A stretch of 49,531 nt of DNA, taken from NCBI GenBank assembly GCA_037178675.1, contig JAYMGJ010000533.1, positions 1-49,531 on the forward strand. Direction: 5' to 3'. A model generated the notes under the pieces. It worked only from the letters and a program-made list of their open reading frames with translations, ran no database searches and was not told the DNA's origin. Source of the stretch: Scleroderma bovista. Lineage: Eukaryota; Basidiomycota; Agaricomycetes; Boletales; Sclerodermataceae. Both the position numbers and the translations under genes were made by a program. This document shows, one piece after another, positions 35,944 to 47,281 of the stretch (its first letter is position 1; each line of letters starts with the position of its first letter).

Positions 35944-38554
35944 ATGTCCCAACAACCGATGACAGGGAAAGGGCCATACATTGACGAATGTCAGCATGAG
36001 ATTGCTGATAAGCCCGAGGAAGGGTATGATCCACCCCTTGGAGTCCCACTTCCTTGTGTTGTGTTCGACCACAAGCAAGAATCTCGTTTATGGCGCAAAG
36101 TCGATCTCCGACTCATGCCTATGATAGCTCTGATGTACTTGCTTTGTTTCATGGACCGCGGTAAGTCTATGATCTGTCATCCTTGCAGGGATGATCGCCT
36201 ACATTTGGGATTCGCAGGGAATATTGGTGAGAATCGGGAGTCGCATGCTCTATCTCGGTCAAAATAGATTCTAGTCATTTTCTTAGGAAATGCCAAGCTC
36301 GCTGGATTGACCACGCAGCTCGACCTTACCGGGAATCAATACAATATTGCTTTGGTGGGTTCAAAGACTGATGATGTCTTCCTTTCTGTGACTATCGTCA
36401 TCTTTACAGACCGTTTTTTTCATAGTGAGTCACTGGCCATCCCAAGCGCAATATACCCATCTATTTTCTAGTCCTTTGCTATCTTTGAATCCCCATGCAA
36501 GTATGTTTCATGTCAGATAACTATGATAACTGTCCTGACATCACAAGTATCGTGATCCAATTTATTTCTCCATCTAAGTGAGTGGGCACCTTCACCTTTT
36601 CAGAATAGCTTGTTGAAATGTACCAAAGATGGCTCGCTGGGATCATGGTAAGTCTTTTCTCCGTTAGGTCAATTGCTGCGGCTCATTCTTGGCGGCTGGC
36701 AGATCCTCTGGGGTATTGTTATGTACGTGAAACCCTCTTGTTACTCCGCTAACTCACCAAACTGGGGCCAAGGACACTCATGGGTTTTGTAAAGACGTGA
36801 GCATTGATGCGGGGTTGCACCACCTTTTCTCATGAAGCTGTAGATATCCTCAATTGGTTGCTGTGCGCTTTTGTCTCGGGGTCGCAGAAAGTGGCTTTTA
36901 TCCAGGAATTGCATACTAGTGAGTGTTCCTCCGACTTGTCCCCTCTTTTTCCCCTGATATACATCAATATACATCATTGAGCCTTACAATGTGGTATCCG
37001 AAGTACATGTTGCAGCGCCGCTTTGCCATCTTCCTCGGAGCGGCCACATCTTCAGGTAACTCCACCCCCAGTAACCATTCCAGTTCATCCTACTCACATT
37101 CTGGCTTGAAGGTGCATTCTCAGGCCTGCTGGCGTATGGTATTGATTTCATGCACGGGACTGGAGGGCTTCAAGGCTGGTCTTGGATCTTTGTATGTCAT
37201 CCGAGTCTCCTTCGAACCAACTCACATACCGAAGATTGGCTCAGATCCTTGAGGGCTTGGTCACAGTCCTAGTGGGCTTCATTGCATTATTTGGTATGCT
37301 ACTAGTTCCCAGCGAATGGAACAGTCTTGAGACTAGCAATACAGTGATGGTGGATTATCCTTCCTCCGCAAAATTCCTGACACCAGAAGAGAAACAACTC
37401 ATCATTCAGCGACGCGGTAACTCTCTGTCCGCACTTTCACCACATTCAAGTTGTCTGACTATGATTTTACATGTGCTGCAGAATTTTCGCAAGTTGACAA
37501 GGGCGGTGACATTGGCCCACAAATACGAGCTGCATTTACGGACTGGCAGGTGTGTTTAGTCAATCTGACAGAAGTTAAATAACTTCTCTGCGAAGGTATG
37601 GGCATTGTCCTTTATACAGATGTCAACAGCGACACCCTGTGAGCCATTTTGGCAACAGCTTGTGGATTGATTCTGACCGAGATGAAGTATATGGAATTAC
37701 ATACTTTCTTCCGTGAGCCCCCCTACTAGCAGCTCAGGTGCGCGGATTAATAACTCACTACGTGACAGGACTATTATAAACAAGTATGCTTAGCACATTG
37801 GTCTGTTGTCCATGCTGACTACTGGAAGCTTTGGGTACAGCACGTCGACAAGTCAACTGCTTACTGTCCCACCATATGTACTCGCTGGTGAGTCGCTTGT
37901 CATCGGTCTCAAAATATCGCTTTGACAACTTACCTAGTCATGGTCCTTGGGGTCTTTGCATACTTTTCCGATAAGAAGAAGTTGCGCTCACCATTCATAC
38001 TCACTGCGCAGTTAATTGCTCTCATCGGATATATCATTAACATTACTGATGTTTCATCCGGCATCAAATATTTTGGGACGTTCTGGTGTGTAGCTGGGAG
38101 CTATACCGCAGCGATAGGTCCTATAATATGGTGAGTCACGAGTAGAAAGGGTGCCATAAACAATCACCCAACGCTATTCTTGACTTGAAGGGCTGCGAAC
38201 AACCTCGAAGGAAAATACAAACGCGCGGTGGGCATGGCACTTGTGCTTACCATTGGTAACTTTGGGGGAGCGATTGCGTCGAATATTTTCCGTACGCAAG
38301 ATGCACCACGCTACATTCTGGGATGTGTGTCAATTAATTCATATCTCCACGATTACAGACTCATCTGGCTTACAGTCGGGATTGAAATCATGTTCATAGT
38401 GATGGGAATGCTAGTTGTTCCCATCGTTGTGTTAACGTATATGCGCCTGAACGCTCGCAAAGATGAACTTGAGCGACGCGTAGAGGAAACCTCTGGCGCT
38501 AGGGACAGCAGTGAAGTGTTTAACAAAGAAGAGAAATTTAGGTACACACTTTGA
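35944..38554 (+). CDS. MFS anion:cation symporter C (Dal5/Tna1-like)
   Basis: About 22 exons, all of which I could join in frame. The start at 35944 is MSQQPMTGKGPY. The first exon ends at 36160 after CFMDRG, the 9-nt microexon is 36218-36226, then NAKLAGLTTQLDLTGNQYNIAL, TVFFISFAIFESPCN, WLAGIM, FCLGVAESGFYPGIAY, LTMWYPKYMLQRRFAIF, FSGLLAYGIDFMHGTGG, MVDYPSSAKFLTPEEKQ, AAFTDWQVWALSF, LYGITYFLPTI, FGYSTSTSQLLTVPPYV, AYFSDKKKLRSPF, FGTFWCVAGSYTA, NNLEGKYKRAVGMAL, NFGGAIASNIFRTQDAPRYIL and a cytosolic charged tail ending FRYTL. These are the landmarks of 12-helix ACS permeases (WSWIF..EG loop, RxPxFxxLxxGxxPA-like C-terminal half). It looks functional. Imported substrate unknown, probably a carboxylate or a vitamin-like anion. 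Confidence 0.88.
36218..36226 (+). other. Nine-nt microexon of transporter C
   Basis: GGAATATTG between a CAG acceptor and a GTGAGA donor. It supplies the last two bases of a Gly codon, Asn, Ile and the first base of the next Gly codon (the NIG of the DRGNIGNAK motif). Equivalent microexons: 23805-23813 (A), 33034-33042 (B), 40348-40356 (D). Confidence 0.85.
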
Positions 38555-38564
38555 TGGTGTTACA

Positions 38565-39937
38565 ATAAAAAGGGTGATGTATGATAGTAAAGTGCATGTC
38601 CGAATAAAAAGATCTTGCAGTTGGCCATGGCGGGTGCTGGCAATCAGTATACCAGTTCGGGTACGCATCCTGAGCAATGGGATCCTGATTCTTGAGCGAA
38701 TACAGAGCAAAAAATTAGAACACAAATCTAGGTTTCAAACTCCGAGAAGTCCTAACAGACTGGCCAACCAACAAGTACTACCCTCTTCCGCTTCGCCCCT
38801 CTTGAGATCTGCAACTGACATGTATTGCAAGACTGTCGCGCTCGCACTCCTTTCTGCTCATCTAGAACCATATGGAGCACATTTGTACGGAGGCGAACTG
38901 TGGTGAGTATCGTCCGTAGACTCAGCTTAGCGTTTTCGACGGCTACTACCACACCGGATTTGAAGGAAACATTACTGTCAATGGATGGTTAGCGCGCGGT
39001 GAGCGTTTGATTGAGACGGATTGCGACTGGAATCATATCGACATAGCGAGGTATCACGTCCCCCTACTTCCGAAAATGACATCGCCATACTGCTCGTTCC
39101 CGTGGTCGGTATAAACACTCACCATCTTATTAGTAGCAATCCCTGTCATCTGCTTGATCTTCTTTTGCCAACAATAGTGTGTTCATCTTGTTGCTCTAAA
39201 ATTTCTTATGTTAATTGATCTCAGTCTGATGCAGGTGCCTTCGATCTTCTTCGTGTCACATGTCAGCTCTATCTCAACAAGTGCATTATCTGGTAGACTG
39301 GCGTGACCGGATCGTGGAGATAGATAAGGCTCGTTGTTCAGTTTCAGCTGTATGCGTTGCGCACTGCCTCCCAGCGCGTTCGACTGAGTCAACCGATGGG
39401 AGCGTAATGAATATACTGCTCAATGTGTTGGGAGAAAGGTTCCTTTCAGCATGTTTACCTCCGCTGTTGTGGTTCATATAGTTACCGTCGACCGTGGCCA
39501 CCGTATCATTATGTAACCACACCTAGGACTAAGTCACACCAACTGCGGTCACGAGCCTGCACAACACAACAAGCGGGACGGCTGTTTGACAGTCTCTTGT
39601 ACTTGACGGAGCCCTCTCATTGGCCTACGAGCGTCTAACCGAGCGGAAAAGTTGTCTTACAGCATGTCCTTCCAAACGGAGGTTGACATTTCATGCCCAT
39701 TCCTTCAGGTAAATTTGCAGATGGACTGCTATTACCAGCGCCGATTATCACCACCAATGCGACAATGACAACTACCAATACCGAGATCATCACGGAAGTA
39801 CCCCACCATCACCAGCGCCCACCATGGCCATGACCACGAACCCAAGATGATTGTCACCACTACGCAGTCTTTGATCTCGGACGACAGTAGTCACCCCAGT
39901 AACTTGTAACTTTGCGGATGAGCCTATCTGGTGAAGT
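38565..39937. other. 1.4-kb interval between the duplicated transporters, nothing supported
   Basis: The intervening DNA is not part of the duplicated unit. Frames of 60-130 codons on both strands are unrecognisable. A CACCA/ACCAC-rich patch lies at about 39745-39870. Confidence 0.35.
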
Positions 39938-42662
39938 TAGAGTGCATAGCCTAAGCATATTGCGCTAATGGTTAGCCCCCTCCATCGGTGATTAGAAGGG
40001 GAACTGTTATCTGCTGAACGGCTTTTAAACTGGCATCCAATGCTGGCGCAAGGTGTCTCCCTTCTTCACCCATGTCCCAATTGCCGCTTCCAGGGAAAGG
40101 GCCATATCCTGATAAATGCCAGCACGAGATTGCTGACGGTAAACCTGAGGAAGGGTATGACCCACCCCTTGGAGTCCCACTTCCTTGCGTTGTGTTCGAC
40201 CGCAAGCAAGAATCTCGTTTATGGCGCAAAGTCGATCTCCGACTCATGCCTATGATAGCTCTGATGTACTTGCTTTGTTTCATGGACCGTGGTAAGTCTA
40301 TGATCTGTCATCCTTGGAAGATGATCACCAACATTTGGGATTCGCAGGGAATATTGGTGAGAATCGGGAGTTGCATGCTATATCTCAGTATAGATTCTAA
40401 TCATTTTCTTAGGAAATGCTAAGCTCGCTGGATTGACCACGCAGCTCGACCTTACTGGGAATCAATACAATATTGCTTTGGTGGGTTCGAAGACTGATGG
40501 AATCTCCTTCCTGTAACTATCGTCATCTTTACAGACTGTTTTTTTCATAGTGAGTCACTGGCCATCCAAAGTGCAATATACCCACCTATTTTCCAGTCCT
40601 TTGCAATTTTTGAATCCCCATGCAAGTATGTTCATATCAAATAGCTGTGATGACTGTCTTGACATTACAAGCATCGTGATCCAGTTTGTTTCTCCATCTA
40701 AGTGAGTAGGCACCTTCATTTTCTCAGAATTGCCTGTTGAAATGCACCAAAGATGGCTCGCTGGGATCATGGTAAGTCTTCTCTCCGTTATGTTAGTTGC
40801 TGTAGTTCATCCTTTGCGATGGCAGATCCTTTGGGGTATTGTTATGTACGTGGGATCCCCTTATTACTCCGCTAATTCACCAACCTGGGTCAAGGATACT
40901 CATGGGCTTTGTAAAGACGTGAGCAGTGATGCAGGACCTGCACCACCTTTTCTCATGGAGCTGCAGATACCCTCAATTGGCTGCTGTGCGCTTTTGTCTC
41001 GGGATCGCAGAAAGTGGCTTTTATCCAGGAGTTGCATACTAGTGAGTATTGCTCCGACTGGTCGCCTCTTTTTCTCCTGATATGCATTGTTGAGCCTTAC
41101 AATGTGGTATCCGAAGTATATGTTGCAGCGCCGCTTTGCCATCTTCCTCGGAGCAGCTACATCTTCAGGTGACTCTAACCCCAATAATCTTGCCAGTTCA
41201 GCATGGTACTCACCTTCTAGCTTGAAGGTGCATTCTCAGGCCTGTTGGCGTACGGTATTAATTTTATGCACGGGACTGGAGGGCTTCAAGGCTGGTCTTG
41301 GATCTTTGTATGTCATCCGGGCCTCCATCGGGTCAACTCACATACCGAAGATTGGTTTAGATCCTTGAGGGCTTGGTTACAGTCCTAGTGGGCTTCATTG
41401 CAATATTCGGTATGCTAGTCCCCTGCGAACGGAACAGCTTTGAGACCAGCAACATAGTGATGGTGGATTATCCCTCCTCCGCGAAATTTCTGACACCAGA
41501 AGAGAAACAACTCATCATTCAGCGACGCGGTAATCATCGATCTGCACTTTTGACACATTCAAATTACATGACTATGATTTCACGCTGCAGAATTTTCGCA
41601 AGTTGACAACAGAGGTGACATGGGCGCACAAATACGAGCTGCATTTACGGACTGGCAGGTGTGTAGTTAGTCTATCTTATAGAGGTTAACTGACCTCGGT
41701 GCACAGGTATGGGCATTGTCCCTTATACAAATGTCGGCATTAGTACCCTGTGAGTCATTTTGGCAACAACTTGTAGATCGGTTCTAACGGAAATGAAGTA
41801 TATGGAATTACATACTTTCTTCCGTGAGCCTAGCAGACTCAGATGCGCGAATTAATAACCCACTACGTTGTAGGACTATTATAAACAAGTATGCTTAGTA
41901 CATTGGTCTGTTGTCCATACTGACTACTGGAAGCTTTGGGTACAGCACATCGACAAGTCAACTGCTTACTGTTCCACCATATGTACTCGCTGGTGAGTCG
42001 CTTATTATCAATCTCAAACTATCGTTTTGACAACTTACCTAGTCATGATCCTTGGGGTCTTTGCATACTTTTCCGATAAGAAGAAGTTGCGCTCACCATT
42101 CATATTCGCTGCGCAGTTAATTAATCTCATCGGATATATCATTAACATTACCGATGCTCCATCTGGTGTCAAATACTTTGGGACGTTCTGGTGTGTGGCT
42201 GGGGGCTATACCGCAGGGACAGGTCCTATAATATGGTGGGTCACGATCAGAGAGGGTGCTACAACAATCGTCCAATGCTATTCTTGACTTGAAGGGCTGC
42301 GAACAACCTGGAAGGAAAATACAAACGTGCGGTAGGCATGGCACTAGTGATTACCATGGGTAACTTTGGGGGAGCGATTGCGTCGAATATTTTCCGTACG
42401 CAAGATGCACCACGCTATATTCTGGGATGTGTGTCAATCAGTCCATATCTCCACGATTACAGACTCATCTGACTTACAGTCGGGATTGAAATCATGTTCA
42501 TAGTGATGGGAATGCTAGTTATTCCTATCGTAGCGCTAGCATATATGCGCCTGAACGCTCGCAAAGATCAGCTTGAAAGACAGGTGGAGGAGACTTCCGG
42601 CAGGAGCTGCAGTGAAATGTTTAACGAAGAGAAATTTAGGTACACACTTTGATGGTGTTACC
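39938..42662 (+). repeat. Segmental duplication unit 2 (contains transporter D)
   Basis: Direct repeat of 35811-38564, head to tail. Intron sequences are still alignable without trouble, so the duplication is young compared with the split from A and B. Confidence 0.85.
40072..42652 (+). CDS. MFS anion:cation symporter D (Dal5/Tna1-like), tandem copy of C
   Basis: Start MSQLPLPGKGPYPDKC, with one more codon than C in the N-terminal segment (ADGKPEEGYD against ADKPEEGYD). Same 22-exon layout, with the first exon ending 40291 and the microexon at 40348-40356. Differences from C are scattered and mostly conservative, for example NFMHGTGG for DFMHGTGG, IGIAESGF for VGVAESGF-type changes, and GGYTAGTGPIIW for SGYTAAIGPIIW-type changes. 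Stop TGA 42650-42652 after FRYTL. The donor after GPIIW is GTGGGT instead of GTGAGT. All exons remain open and in frame, so both copies are probably expressed proteins. Family role as for C. The C-terminal tail has a short deletion relative to C near NEEKF. Confidence 0.87.
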
Positions 42663-42985
42663 GTGTACATATGCATGTAACTCGGCTTGGTTCATTGTAT
42701 GATATCCTGACTATTGGCATAAAAAAACACCAGTTTGCAGCAAGTGATAGCACAAAATAACTATGAAACAGGCAAACCTTAACAGCATCATCCAGTGCAG
42801 AATCAGCTCGACTTAGATGCTGTGATAGAGGCCGAGTCATGTGCATGAATAGCGGGACTGATACTGCGTTAGCAATTATTACTGTTTGGACGTTGAATAA
42901 CAATGTTACAAGCCCTACGATACCCCTGACCACACAACTACGATCACAATACATAATTGAAGAGTACAGATGCATTGAAAAATAC

Positions 42986-45371
42986 TCATGCAATCGGGGG
43001 ATAACGGCCTTGATAATCAGAGATGAGGATAGCTTCCAGCGCAGATACTTCCCGGACCGCCATAATGTTCTACACAGAATACAAAGCCATGGGAAGTCAG
43101 GAAAGGTTACTGTAGAAGAACAATAATGGGGACCCACATCGACGAGTTCGTTGGGTGTCGAATTCAGAGCGAGCTGGCTCCACCGCGCGAGACCGGGAAG
43201 TAAACCCACAAGTCGGATCTTCAACTCCTCAGGCGCCTCAGCATCGGCATTGATAACTTCACTAGTTTCATGTCTATCCCTATCGCGATGCTCGCCTGCA
43301 TCCCCTTCGGCAGCATTGACAGCACTTCCGGCGTTCACGAACACACGTGCACGTAAGCCGTCTATCAGCACACCCGTAGCACGGTCCAGTGCACACGTGA
43401 GCGCGTACCCAAAATTGGGCCCAGAGAGGTAGGCTTGCGTTTCTGCAAGTAAAGATATAAACCGGGGGTCCGACTCCAGCGAACTCAGTAGTACCGATCC
43501 TTGGTGGGAGTCTTCGTGTGCAGGAGAAGAGATATCAATCACCCGGGGTCTTGGGCTCGTTATGTCAATTGCTGTTGCAGGAGAAGTACCATTCTGAACG
43601 TCTATTGAGTCTGATGTATCAGCTTGCGCTGTCTTCTTTCCGTTGATTTTTGTACGGTCGCGGTGAGGTTCTAAGGTAGGCATAGGGAGTGCCCCTCCTC
43701 GTGCCAAGACATGTGCGGTCGTTTCAGGTGTTGGAGGAAGGAGCGACGACATGAACCTGAGTCAATGCATAACAAAAGGGAAGTCATGGTGAGCAGAACA
43801 TATTCCGATGGCAGTGCAGCAAACACCGTACCTAGGATGAGGATGTTCTCGTACCCCAACCAGTTCCACATGTCTTCGCACATCGAGGATGAGTTCATGT
43901 AATTCTGAACACGAAAGTTTTGCTCGAAGCGACACGCTTCGTACATGAACGCGGTAGGGTCAGGGCTTGGTCAGCACGATTGATCATGAACGGCAACAAA
44001 GGCACAAGAGGAATAGCCAACCCATGGTACCATGCAAAGACAACAGAAATGCATGACACCGTGTACATTTGTGCTACGTGGCGGTTCTATATGAACAACA
44101 GTTGTTTGGATGGGTGTTGCATATAGGAAGTCTCCGCATAGTACCATCTTTGCCGAGGTGCTTTGAGCGTAAAAAAGACACTCACCTGTCGAATACGGTC
44201 TCTACTGCACCCCTGACCCTAGCGGCGACATCTTTCCATCCTACATGCAGTATCCACCAAGACAAGGTTAGATATCGCATTTGTGTTACTTCAGACACAT
44301 CTTCTTTCGCGTCTTCATCGTCCACGTCCTCCTCTTCTATCAGCCATTTCGGACACAGTGCTTCGATATCGACGACTCTCGCGATCGCTTCCCTTGCGAG
44401 AATACTAGTAAGAGAGAGCCGGAGCATCTGGTCATGTGCACGCTCAGCACGCTCCGATGCTTGGACCGAGGCAATATACCGACACCGAGCAAGGAGGGTG
44501 ACTTGTACCGTGGTCAGAAGGCTAAGTAATGTAGTCGTGTAAAGCGTCGTCAATGCGCGTGTTAGCGCTAGGACGCGATTAATGGCATTAACGCGACAAT
44601 CAATAAAAGAGGTGCCTACTCAGATTCTTTACCTCCTTCCACAACTCCGCCTTCTTCTTCTTACTCGAGGACGAGGCAGAACCAGCATCGGAGTGGGTAT
44701 TTTGACTGAAAGAAGAGCTAGTGGATATGGTTGAATCGGAAAGCTGGCTTCCGGATGATGCAAACAGGTTCCGTGGAGCATGAGAACTTTGTGAAGAGGA
44801 CATGTGCTCGACCCAGCTTCCGGAACCAAACACAGATGCACGATCCCCCTCATGCCCTGAGCCAGAGTAAGATGACAAGGATACCGAGCCAGCTTCCGAT
44901 TGTGCATCTGAGACTGAACTTGTATCCGACGCCGGCTGCAAATACTGTACTGGTGGAGGTGGACGGGGAGGTGAGCGTGCGCTTGAAGCACCGGAAAGTG
45001 ACTGGAGCTCTTTCGTGAGTGCCTCGACGTCCATCTCTTCAAGAATCTGAGTGGCGAGGGTGGGTATGAGAGCCATGGTTGTGTAGCAGGCATCGTCGTG
45101 AGTCGCCTGAAAGCGTCGCCGAAGGCTGGATATTCACACCAGCACCAGAGTCGTCAGCCATCCCTTTCCGTGTGGAAAAATGTGCACAACTAGATCTGAA
45201 ATGGGGAGCTGACCTTTCTTTTGCCATCTTTTGCCTCACGACATTCTCCTTCATGTCTTCCAATCTTGCACGCATGTATGCAGTGGCTGCATATGTAGTT
45301 CCCATAGTTAGGGTAGCATCAAGCAATCCGAGTCGCCGGTCGTACACATAACGCTTCAATGAGTCGAACAT
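42986..45371 (-). CDS. PEX3: Peroxin-3, peroxisomal membrane biogenesis protein
   Basis: PEX3 anchors in the peroxisome/ER membrane and docks PEX19, which carries peroxisomal membrane proteins. Six exons (45214-45371, 44620-45125, 44186-44567, 43832-43936, 43138-43756, 42986-43069) join to 617 residues. Landmarks: MFDSLKRYVYDRRLG followed by a membrane segment LLDATLTMGTTYAATAY; LRRRFQATHDDACYTTMALIP; LTRALTTLYTTTLLSLLTTVQ (PEX19-binding helix region); RYLTLSWWILHVGWKDV; VSLRAKLSCSELHELILDVRRHVE; SSLLPPTPETTAHVL; LLPGLARWSQLALNSTPNELVD. Long Ser-rich insert of about 110 residues after LQSL, and another of about 60 residues before DPRFISLLAE, are low complexity. Exon 4 is reached through a 249-nt intron, long for this window. 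It is intact. Peroxisomal beta-oxidation yields acetyl units, which gives a loose link to the synthetase nearby. Confidence 0.93.
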
Positions 45372-45682
45372 GTCGGCGAGAAAGCCTGTGTGGTGGTCAA
45401 CTTGTTCCACCCAAAAGCAACACCAAGATTGGATTACGTAATAAGAGTAGGTATAACATATTGTAGGGCGATCACACAACCCTTATCCTCCAGGCCATGT
45501 TCAGAAATCATGCAGGTATCAAACCTCCCAGTCTAATAATCTCAGAGAAATAAAATGGCTGACTGTATTTTCTTTTTTTGAGATCGGAGCTGATTGCAGA
45601 GGTCGACACTTATGAACACTGACTCGACCATGGTTACTAAAGAGCACGCCACACACCTCCATCTCAAAGGAGAGACAGGATA
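45372..45682. promoter_or_regulatory. Intergenic region upstream of PEX3
   Basis: 311 bp between the PEX3 start and the stop of the next minus-strand gene. It should hold the PEX3 promoter and the 3' end of its neighbour. There is no distinct TATA. A short T-rich run (TTTTCTTTTTTTG) lies near 45568-45580. Confidence 0.4.
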
Positions 45683-47281
45683 TCACATAACTGCTGTGCG
45701 CAGCCCAGAAGGATGCTGCGGTGCGAATGTCCGCGAAGCCTGCCCTTGGTCCATGAACTGTGGTGGCGACGAAGCTACCAAGTAAACAGGACGGGGCATC
45801 TGGGTGTCTGGCACCCCATTAATGCCATTAGCATGACTTCCTCCCGAGGCGTTGGTGCCCGGTTGCGGCAGACCAGACGGATAAACGAACAAAGGTGTTG
45901 CAACGTACGCAGGGCCCCATACCCCGCCGGGCGGGCCCTGGCTGCCGTGACTATCGGTAGAAAGTGGACCCTCGTGTGTAGGCGAACGCGAACCTCCACT
46001 TCCGCTTCCTCCCCCACCTCCCCCGGGAGGGTGATGCGCAAAGAAGAGGTTTGTATTCGATCCAAGAACGAACTGAGGTGTCTGAGGTGGTGGTTGTTGG
46101 GGGGACTGGTGTGACGGGAGAAGACCCGTCGTCGAGGGGCCAGCGAGGAGGTCGAGGGGACGATTGTTGCGCGGCATATACCATGATACGGGCGGTTTGG
46201 GCTGTGTTTGCCGGCTGTATCTCCGTCGGGAGGGTGACTGCCCAGGGACATACGCCTCTGAAATATCTCTGGGGGCAATCCAGGGAAGACCATTCAGGTC
46301 ACGGAAAAACCTGCGTATCCGAGCGAGCTGTGATGCAACGGATTCTTCCGGAGGGGGCCGAGGTGGTGGCTCCATCTTTGCAAAGTCTGCAGACGGGCGT
46401 GGTTCTGCAAGTATAGGAGTGGAGATCGCAATGGGATCAGATATGTTCTGCCCAAAGCCCTGACTGGAGATGGATGTATTGATGTCGGAATGTGTTCGAG
46501 GCTCGCCTGAAGAAAGAACACCTGACGATTGACTACGGTCCTGGTCATAGGAGTTCTCGTCTGCAGAGAGAATTAAGCGCTGCGGAGAGTCAGACGCAAC
46601 CCGGGCAGGGGACTCGAGCCGTTCGACGTCTGGAATGTCGTCCGAGTCTGCCTTTGGAATAGGTTCCAAAGGGGGCTGGTACCGCCCCAAGGTTGCCCTG
46701 CCAGTATCTGCGGTACTTGCGGCACTCGGCGGCCCTGGCCGTCCCAGCTTTCCATGATCCTTTAATCGACTCCTCGACATCACCTTGGGGAGTCGCCTCA
46801 ACCCACTGACGAACCCCCCTACTAGATTCCTCTTTTCATGCTTGACATGGGGGTAGGCTGGCGCTACTTCGCTAAACCCGTACCCATGACCTTCATGCTC
46901 AAATTCGTCATGCCCCTCCTCCACAGTCACGTTAAAGTAATCCACCTCTGAGTCCGACAAGGTCGGTGCAGACCGGGGCAGCACAGGTGTAGGTGCTCGC
47001 ACCTGCTGAAATGCAGGCGGAGGTATGTACCGCGGCGTCTGTGGAGTATGAACGGAGGGGATCTGAGAGTGGGAGGTCGATATCCATGTGACGTCTCGTA
47101 CGCCGTTGACGTCTCGTGCGCCGCGCGGTTGCGTCTGAGAGCCTTGGCGGGAGTATCGATCTCGAGAGGACTCTCCGAGGAAGTCCCGGCCAATACTGTG
47201 TGGGTGGGTGAAGCTCGTGTCGATTCGAATGTCACCCCTTGAGTTTGGCGGTGAATAGTTCAAGTCGGGGTATTCGGACAT
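45683..47281 (-). CDS. Conserved-looking, mostly disordered protein, 532 aa, function unknown
   Basis: Intronless frame from ATG 47281 to TGA 45683. The composition is Pro/Ser/Gly-rich: a PPPRPPPEES run, PQQPPPQTPQ, a GGGGGGSGSGG stretch, and an acidic patch VEEGHDEFEHEGHGYGF. Islands that look ordered: VGGFVSGLRRLPKVMSRSRL at about residues 153-172, and ASQLARIRRFFRDLNGLPWI with WYMPRNNRPLDLLAG between about residues 315 and 380. I do not recognise a domain. The size, single long frame and island-like conservation pattern suggest a real regulatory or scaffold protein. Shadow frames overlap it on both strands. Confidence 0.7.
   Translation of the reverse strand: MSEYPDLNYSPPNSRGDIRIDTSFTHPHSIGRDFLGESSRDRYSRQGSQTQPRGARDVNGVRDVTWISTSHSQIPSVHTPQTPRYIPPPAFQQVRAPTPVLPRSAPTLSDSEVDYFNVTVEEGHDEFEHEGHGYGFSEVAPAYPHVKHEKRNLVGGFVSGLRRLPKVMSRSRLKDHGKLGRPGPPSAASTADTGRATLGRYQPPLEPIPKADSDDIPDVERLESPARVASDSPQRLILSADENSYDQDRSQSSGVLSSGEPRTHSDINTSISSQGFGQNISDPIAISTPILAEPRPSADFAKMEPPPRPPPEESVASQLARIRRFFRDLNGLPWIAPRDISEAYVPGQSPSRRRYSRQTQPKPPVSWYMPRNNRPLDLLAGPSTTGLLPSHQSPQQPPPQTPQFVLGSNTNLFFAHHPPGGGGGGSGSGGSRSPTHEGPLSTDSHGSQGPPGGVWGPAYVATPLFVYPSGLPQPGTNASGGSHANGINGVPDTQMPRPVYLVASSPPQFMDQGQASRTFAPQHPSGLRTAVM

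Larger units (their letters stand above)
35811..38564 (+). repeat. Segmental duplication unit 1 (contains transporter C)
   Basis: It aligns with 39938-42662 through promoter, every intron and coding sequence. Upstream similarity starts at the shared GTGCATAGCCT word about 130 nt before the ATG. Downstream similarity ends just after the stop (TTGATGGTGTTAC). Confidence 0.85.

Noticed and set aside
42658..43752. 364-residue unspliced minus frame as the true PEX3 C-terminus
   Set aside because: Reading through 43070-43137 ignores a good GTGGGT...GTGTAG intron. Splicing gives the expected PEX3-like end and a stop at 42986.
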